Shown in pieces: positions 58,985-64,000 of a DNA stretch of 64,000 nucleotides; within the stretch, counting starts at the first letter, position 1; each line of letters starts with the position of its first letter. Under the pieces are notes generated by a model that saw only the letters and a list, made by a program, of their open reading frames with translations, searched no databases and was not told the origin of the DNA. Source of the stretch: UBA1351 sp965140555. Lineage in GTDB: Bacteria; Bacillota; Clostridia; Lachnospirales; Vallitaleaceae. The stretch is taken from the NCBI GenBank assembly GCA_965140555.1, contig OZ223260.1, forward strand, positions 62,001 to 126,000. Reading direction: 5' to 3'. A program made the translations under genes and the position numbers.

Positions 58985-60072
58985 TGACGGTACAATTGTT
59001 ATTGCAAGATGGTACCTACCTGAAGGCAAAAAGCTTCGGTGCAACGGGGACGGCAATAGGGGAATTGGTTTTTAATACAGGCATGACAGGTTATCAAGAA
59101 ATTTTGACGGATCCATCTTATGCAGGACAAATTGTCACGATGACATACCCTCTTATTGGTAATTATGGCATTAATCAATATGATGTTGAATCGGATAAAC
59201 CTAAAGTATCCGGATTTATTGTCAAAGAATATGCAAAAGACCCGAGTCATTGGCAGCTTCAAGAGACACTAGAAGCGTATCTGAAACGTCATCATGTCAT
59301 GGGCGTCTATGATATTGATACACGTATGCTTACGAAACGTATACGGTCTCATGGGGTTATGACGGTGTTGATGACAACGGATATGTCCATGAGTATTGAA
59401 GCGATGCAAGATAGGTTAGCTGCTTATGTCTTTCCGAAAGATATCGTTAAGCAAGTTTCGACGGAATCTACATACCGTGTCCCTGCGACAGTAAAAGCGG
59501 AAAAAGATACCCAAACCAATATAGGCGTTATTGATTTAGGTGTGAAGAAAGGTATTATCAAACAACTAAATCGCCAAGGTTGTGATGTTACTATTTATCC
59601 TCACCATGTGGGGTATAAAGAGGTTCTTCAAGGCAATCACGATGCTGTCTTATTTAGTAACGGCCCGGGTGACCCGAAGGACTGTGTAGACGCCATTGAG
59701 TTGGCAAAAAATCTTCAAGGGAAATTACCGTTGTTTGGAATATGCCTTGGACATCAACTCTTAGCATTAAGTATCGGAGCAGATACGTACAAGTTGAAAT
59801 TTGGTCATCGAGGGAGTAATCATCCGGTAATTGAGTTGGAATCTAATAAAGTGTATATGACGGCACAAAATCATGGATATGCCGTAGATGATACAACAGT
59901 ACCTGATTTTGCAACAATAACGCACATAAATGTCAATGATAAAACAGTAGAAGGCCTTTGTTGGCGTGACAAAAAAATGGCCTCGATTCAATTTCATCCG
60001 GAAGAGGGTCCCGGTCCAACGGATGCAACTATAATTTTTAAAAAATGGGTTGACACATTGGAAAGGAAGTAA
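58984..60072 (+). CDS. carA: Carbamoyl-phosphate synthase small subunit
   Basis: A 362-residue glutaminase subunit. The N-terminal domain (~1-150) shows LVFNTGMTGYQEILTDPSYAGQIV. The class I glutamine amidotransferase domain carries the Cys nucleophile in LFGICLGHQLLALSIG (~257) and the His/Glu pair in SIQFHPEEGPGP (~340). It supplies ammonia to CarB through a tunnel. The start overlaps argD by one base with AGGGAGGTG before it. Confidence 0.96.
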   Translation: MTVQLLLQDGTYLKAKSFGATGTAIGELVFNTGMTGYQEILTDPSYAGQIVTMTYPLIGNYGINQYDVESDKPKVSGFIVKEYAKDPSHWQLQETLEAYLKRHHVMGVYDIDTRMLTKRIRSHGVMTVLMTTDMSMSIEAMQDRLAAYVFPKDIVKQVSTESTYRVPATVKAEKDTQTNIGVIDLGVKKGIIKQLNRQGCDVTIYPHHVGYKEVLQGNHDAVLFSNGPGDPKDCVDAIELAKNLQGKLPLFGICLGHQLLALSIGADTYKLKFGHRGSNHPVIELESNKVYMTAQNHGYAVDDTTVPDFATITHINVNDKTVEGLCWRDKKMASIQFHPEEGPGPTDATIIFKKWVDTLERK

Positions 60073-60076
60073 TCAT

Positions 60077-63000
60077 ATGCCTATCGATCATACAATAAAA
60101 AAAGTCATGGTTATCGGATCCGGTCCAATTGTCATCGGACAAGCCGCAGAATTTGATTATGCAGGAACTCAGGCATGTAAATCATTGCAAGAAGAGGGGA
60201 TAGAAGTTGTCCTTGTGAACAGCAATCCAGCGACAATTATGACAGACGATAACATAGCAGATAGAGTTTATATCCAACCACTCACGTTGGAGAGTTTAGA
60301 ATATATTATTGAAAAAGAGAGACCTGACGGTTTGCTCCCAACTCTTGGTGGTCAGACCGGATTAAATATGGCGGTGGAATTGACAGAAGCCGGTATTTTG
60401 GAGAAGTACCATGTAAATCTATTGGGAACAAAACTAGAAGCCATTAAGCAGGCGGAAGACCGAGAAGCTTTCAAAAATTTGATGGTGGAAATTGGTGAAC
60501 CGATACCAAAAAGTGCTATAGTGAATACCCTTGAAGAAGGAATGGCTTTTGCTCGTGATATCGGATTTCCGATTATTGTACGACCGGCCTATACTATGGG
60601 GGGGCTAGGCGGTGGTATCGCAGAAGATGAGGAAAGTCTTCGAGAAGTTCTTCATACAGGGCTTATGCATAGTCGAATTCATCAAGTTTTACTAGAACAA
60701 TCGGTTGCCGGTTGGAAAGAAATCGAGTATGAGGTGATGCGTGACAAAAATGATACCTGTATCATTATTTGTAATATGGAAAACTTTGATCCTGTTGGCG
60801 TCCATACAGGCGATAGTATTGTTGTTGCACCTTCCCAGACATTGTCAGATAATGAATATCATATGCTTCGTGAAGCTAGTATTAAAATTATTCGAGCATT
60901 AAAAATTGAAGGTGGCTGTAATGTACAGCTTGCCCTAAATCCGGAGAGTAAAGAGTACATTATCATTGAAGTAAATCCTCGTGTAAGTCGCTCATCTGCT
61001 TTAGCATCAAAGGCAGCTGGATACCCGATAGCTAAAATTGCCGCTAAAATTGCCGTTGGTTTACATCTACATGAAATTCCGAATACAGTAACCCAGAAAA
61101 CCATGGCATCTTTTGAACCGGCCCTCGATTATATTGTGACCAAAATTCCAAAATGGCCTTTTGATAAATTTGATTATGCCAATCGACGATTGGGTACGCA
61201 AATGAAAGCAACGGGTGAAGTGATGGCAATTGACCGAACTTTTGAAAGTTCGTTGCTTAAGGCCGTTATTTCTCTTGAAGGCAAAGAAACAGGATTACGT
61301 AAGGATTATATGTCAAGTTGGGATGTAGAAACGATAGAGAAGAATCTTGTGGAAGTGGATGACCAACGCATCTTTGTTATTGCAGAAGCCCTAAGACGCC
61401 ATATGAGTGTTGCAGATATTCACGCATTGACACGTATTGATCCATGGTTTTTGAGTAAAATCAAGAATATTATTGATGTGGAAGAAGCATTGAGTCAAGA
61501 GTCATTAACCGGTGAGTTGCTTCATAAAGCAGAAAAAATGGGATTTACAGATACGGAGATTATAGAGCTATCCGGTAATGCGTATGAGATTGTGGATGCG
61601 ATACGGAGAGCCCATGGCATGTATCCGGTCTATAAAATGGTCGATACCTGTGCTGCGGAATTCGAGTCCTTTACACCTTATTATTATTCGACCTATGAAG
61701 AAGAAGAAGAGAATGTTATTAGCCGTGGTGAGAAGATTATTGTTATCGGCTCCGGTCCCATTCGTATTGGTCAAGGGATTGAATTTGATTATTGTTCCGT
61801 TCATGCGGTATGGGCTATTCAGGAATTAGGCTATGAATCGATTATTATCAATAATAATCCGGAAACGGTGAGTACAGATTTTGATACATCGGATAAATTA
61901 TATTTTGAGCCGCTTTTCATTGAAGATGTTTATAATGTTATTCGTAAAGAAATGCCTAAGGGGGTTATTGTACAGTTTGGAGGGCAAACCGCTATAAACT
62001 TGGCTCCTAAATTGGTCAGTCGAGGCGTTCAAGTGTTAGGTACATCGGTGGATGCCATTGATGTTGCTGAGAATAGAAAGCGTTTTGAGCGATTACTTCG
62101 AGAGTTGGGAATTCCTCAACCTGAAGGGTATGCCGTGACACAGATGGATGAAGCCCTTGAAGCTGCAAAAACTATCGGCTATCCGGTACTTGTCCGTCCT
62201 TCTTATGTAATTGGTGGACGAGCCATGATGATTGTCTACAATGATGAGGAATTGAAGGCGTATGTAACAGAAGCCACTCAATTATCGGAAGACCAGCCGA
62301 TCCTTATTGATGATTATATAGAAGGAACAGAAGTGGAAGTTGATGCCATCTGTGACCGACACGATATATTGATTCCTGGTATTATGGAACATATTGAGCG
62401 AACAGGCGTCCATTCAGGTGATAGTTTTTGTGTGTACCCGCCTCAAAATCTATCCAAAGAAGTCCAAGATACCATTATCGCTTATACAAAGAAGATATCG
62501 GTGGCGTTGCAAGTGTGCGGTTTAGTCAATATACAGTTTGTCGTCAGAGATAAAAAGGTTTATATTATTGAAGTGAATCCTAGAGCATCACGTACTGTCC
62601 CGATTCTAAGCAAAGTAACCAAGATTCCTATGGTGAAAATTGCTATGGACGTTATTTTGGGCACGCGACTACAAGATTTAGAGTACGGGACCGGATTACA
62701 TGAAACAACTGCATTAATCGCTGTTAAGGCCCCTGTATTTTCTTTTGTAAAACTTCAGGATGTTGATGCAGCATTAACACCTGAGATGAAGTCAACAGGT
62801 GAAGTCTTAGGGCTAGATACAACCTATGAAAAGGCATTGATGAAGGCTTTTCTGGGAGCCGGATACGAATTTCAAGGTGAAGGGAAAGTCCTTCTATCTC
62901 TTTCGGATCACAGCAAAGAGGAGGGGCTACCTATTGCCAAGGCGTTGAAAACTCTTGGCTTTGATATCATTGCTTCGTCCGGTACGAGTGCCTATTTGGG

Positions 63001-63289
63001 AAAAGAAGGTGTGGACAATCAGGCTATTGATATCTATGATATTCCAACGCTTCGCGACAGAATGAAGGCAAAAGAAATCGCGATGGTGGTCATTATTCCC
63101 ACAAAGGGTAAAGATGTATCTAGGGCAGGGTTTAAGTTGCGCAGTTTGGTTCAACATCTGGATGTGCCGAGTTTTACGTCTCTGGACACAGTCGCTGCCT
63201 ATTTAATTGCGCTAAAAACCTATCGTGATATTGAATCTCAAGGTAATGCTGTTGACTATGATACCATTGATTACTATATGTCCAAATAA
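60077..63289 (+). CDS. carB: Carbamoyl-phosphate synthase large subunit
   Basis: A 1070-residue enzyme with two homologous ATP-grasp halves, beginning VMVIGSGPIVIGQAAEFDYAG (~10) and IIVIGSGPIRIGQGIEFDYCSVHA (~560). Each half has a NPRVSRSSAL- or NPRASRTVP-type phosphate motif, and an MGS-like regulatory domain closes the protein (~940-1070). It makes carbamoyl phosphate from bicarbonate, ammonia and two ATP, for citrulline and pyrimidines. It starts 4 nt after carA and ends the operon; no terminator was seen. Confidence 0.97.
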   Translation: MPIDHTIKKVMVIGSGPIVIGQAAEFDYAGTQACKSLQEEGIEVVLVNSNPATIMTDDNIADRVYIQPLTLESLEYIIEKERPDGLLPTLGGQTGLNMAVELTEAGILEKYHVNLLGTKLEAIKQAEDREAFKNLMVEIGEPIPKSAIVNTLEEGMAFARDIGFPIIVRPAYTMGGLGGGIAEDEESLREVLHTGLMHSRIHQVLLEQSVAGWKEIEYEVMRDKNDTCIIICNMENFDPVGVHTGDSIVVAPSQTLSDNEYHMLREASIKIIRALKIEGGCNVQLALNPESKEYIIIEVNPRVSRSSALASKAAGYPIAKIAAKIAVGLHLHEIPNTVTQKTMASFEPALDYIVTKIPKWPFDKFDYANRRLGTQMKATGEVMAIDRTFESSLLKAVISLEGKETGLRKDYMSSWDVETIEKNLVEVDDQRIFVIAEALRRHMSVADIHALTRIDPWFLSKIKNIIDVEEALSQESLTGELLHKAEKMGFTDTEIIELSGNAYEIVDAIRRAHGMYPVYKMVDTCAAEFESFTPYYYSTYEEEEENVISRGEKIIVIGSGPIRIGQGIEFDYCSVHAVWAIQELGYESIIINNNPETVSTDFDTSDKLYFEPLFIEDVYNVIRKEMPKGVIVQFGGQTAINLAPKLVSRGVQVLGTSVDAIDVAENRKRFERLLRELGIPQPEGYAVTQMDEALEAAKTIGYPVLVRPSYVIGGRAMMIVYNDEELKAYVTEATQLSEDQPILIDDYIEGTEVEVDAICDRHDILIPGIMEHIERTGVHSGDSFCVYPPQNLSKEVQDTIIAYTKKISVALQVCGLVNIQFVVRDKKVYIIEVNPRASRTVPILSKVTKIPMVKIAMDVILGTRLQDLEYGTGLHETTALIAVKAPVFSFVKLQDVDAALTPEMKSTGEVLGLDTTYEKALMKAFLGAGYEFQGEGKVLLSLSDHSKEEGLPIAKALKTLGFDIIASSGTSAYLGKEGVDNQAIDIYDIPTLRDRMKAKEIAMVVIIPTKGKDVSRAGFKLRSLVQHLDVPSFTSLDTVAAYLIALKTYRDIESQGNAVDYDTIDYYMSK

Positions 63290-63310
63290 ACAGACGTAGC
63301 CTTTGCGGAG

Positions 63311-63339
63311 TTGAACTTTGCCTTGAATGGTGATATAAT
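63311..63339 (+). promoter_or_regulatory. Promoter of the NfnA-like gene
   Basis: A -35 TTGAAC (63311-63316) and -10 TATAAT (63334-63339) are 17 bp apart, so this gene need not be part of the car operon. Confidence 0.7.
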
Positions 63340-63396
63340 GCTTGATAGTTTGAATGTCAAAAGGATAGTTGAAAAGCTATATGAAAGGGCGAAGTC

Positions 63397-64000
63397 ATGT
63401 ATAAGATTTTGAAAAAAGAAATATTGAATGATGTGGTGCAATTAATGGTTATTGAAGCACCCTTTGTTGCTCGTAAATGTGAGCCCGGACAGTTTATTAT
63501 TCTTCGGGTCGGTGAAGAAGGTGAACGAATCCCACTAACTATTATGGATTATAATCGGGAAGAAAAATCCGTTACTATTGTTTATCAGATTCTAGGATTA
63601 ACGACACAGTTGCTGGCAGAAAAAGAAGCAGGAGATACCATTTTGGATTTTGTCGGCCCACTTGGAAAGGCAGCACCGCTTCATAAACAGAACCATGTGA
63701 TTGGTATTGGTGGTGGTGTTGGTAGCGCGCCACTATACCCACAAATAAAAAAATTATCAGAAATGGGCGTTCGTGTGGATGTTATTCTAGGTGGACGAAC
63801 GGAAGAATATGTCTTGTTGAAGGAAAAATTTGAAGCGATCTGTGAGCATGTCTATGTCGCAACGAATGATGGGTCATTAGGTGAAAAGGGATTTGTCACA
63901 GATGTGTTGAATCGTTTGCTTGCTGAAGGCAATGTATATGATGAGGTTATTGCTATCGGACCACTTATTATGATGAAAGCAGTCGTTGGGATTACAAAAC
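63397..64000 (+). CDS. NfnA-like ferredoxin-NADP reductase subunit, cut by right edge
   Basis: The first 201 codons are present and open to the edge. The N-terminus MYKILKKEILNDVVQLMVIEAP, the flavin-binding RIPLTIMDYNREEKSV, FVGPLGKAAP, and the NAD-binding GIGGGVGSAPLYPQIKKL and ILGGRTEEY match the sulfide/dihydroorotate dehydrogenase-like FAD/NAD protein that forms the small subunit of NADH-dependent ferredoxin:NADP oxidoreductase (NfnA). PyrK is related and would fit beside carAB, but the start MYKI...EAP and the RIPLTI motif favour NfnA. A gltA-like NfnB gene is expected just beyond the edge. Confidence 0.78.
   Translation, partial: MYKILKKEILNDVVQLMVIEAPFVARKCEPGQFIILRVGEEGERIPLTIMDYNREEKSVTIVYQILGLTTQLLAEKEAGDTILDFVGPLGKAAPLHKQNHVIGIGGGVGSAPLYPQIKKLSEMGVRVDVILGGRTEEYVLLKEKFEAICEHVYVATNDGSLGEKGFVTDVLNRLLAEGNVYDEVIAIGPLIMMKAVVGITK

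Noticed and set aside
63397..64000. Assignment of the last gene as pyrK next to carAB
   Set aside because: The N-terminus and the RIPLTIMDY motif fit NfnA-type proteins better, the gene has its own promoter, and no other pyr gene is present. The edge prevents a final decision.

Overview
The window is AT-rich, densely coded Gram-positive-type DNA, most likely from an anaerobic, flagellated member of the Clostridia (Bacillota). The evidence is strong AGGAGG-type ribosome binding sites, sigma-A-like promoters, lipoproteins with Firmicutes lipoboxes, a BusR-like regulator, a CIRCE-controlled clpB, a PPi-type phosphofructokinase, a FabV/TER enoyl reductase and an NfnA-like electron-bifurcation subunit. 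The genus cannot be fixed from the sequence alone. It reads as chromosome: no phage, plasmid or CRISPR genes were seen, and the only mobile DNA is a small non-autonomous inverted-repeat element.

Layout. 1-6.5 kb: the tail of a NYN/OST-HTH protein, two of three paralogous Fur-box-controlled flavin reductases, a GGDEF protein, a PAP2 phosphatase, a Nudix hydrolase and an amidase. 6.5-9.7 kb: a MITE-like insertion in the last codon of a small ORF, a threonine aldolase, a UPF0316 membrane protein and an ATP-grasp ligase. 9.8-20.7 kb: a sensory block with a pentapeptide-repeat/ion-channel fusion, a lone receiver protein, a bacteriohemerythrin-chemoreceptor operon, two more chemoreceptors, a PPi-type PFK and a lipoprotein with an internal duplication. 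20.7-24.6 kb: a BusR-like (c-di-AMP type) regulator followed by a glycine-betaine-type ABC transporter. 24.7-29.7 kb: a second GGDEF protein, tRNA-Thr(CGU), an aminotransferase, FabV and the third Fur-box reductase. 29.7-32.6 kb: KDPG aldolase, KDG kinase and an FCD-type GntR regulator. 32.6-42.5 kb: clpB with a CIRCE operator, a BFD/ArsC-like redox pair, a soluble chemoreceptor, an MFS transporter and envelope or unknown proteins. 42.5-51.3 kb: an XRE regulator, serC-serA-DUF1015, hflKC and glgB. 51.4-64 kb: arginine and carbamoyl-phosphate synthesis, with argGH on the minus strand and argJBD-carAB on the plus strand, a cardiolipin synthase between them, and finally an NfnA-like gene cut by the right edge.

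How the genes fit together. The arginine genes form one pathway: argJ, argB and argD make ornithine precursors, carAB makes carbamoyl phosphate, and argG and argH finish arginine. The two arg units sit behind near-identical 29-bp promoter/operator sequences. Iron regulation links three dispersed reductases through three good Fur boxes. The BusR-opu block is a complete osmolyte-uptake module with candidate operators. Four chemoreceptors, two GGDEF proteins and one receiver protein indicate a motile, signalling-rich lifestyle, and the hemerythrin beside one receptor suggests oxygen or redox taxis. The most unusual DNA is a roughly 120-bp inverted-repeat element present as two full copies and one deletion derivative. 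Both full copies have 5-bp target-site duplications, and their hairpin arms co-vary.
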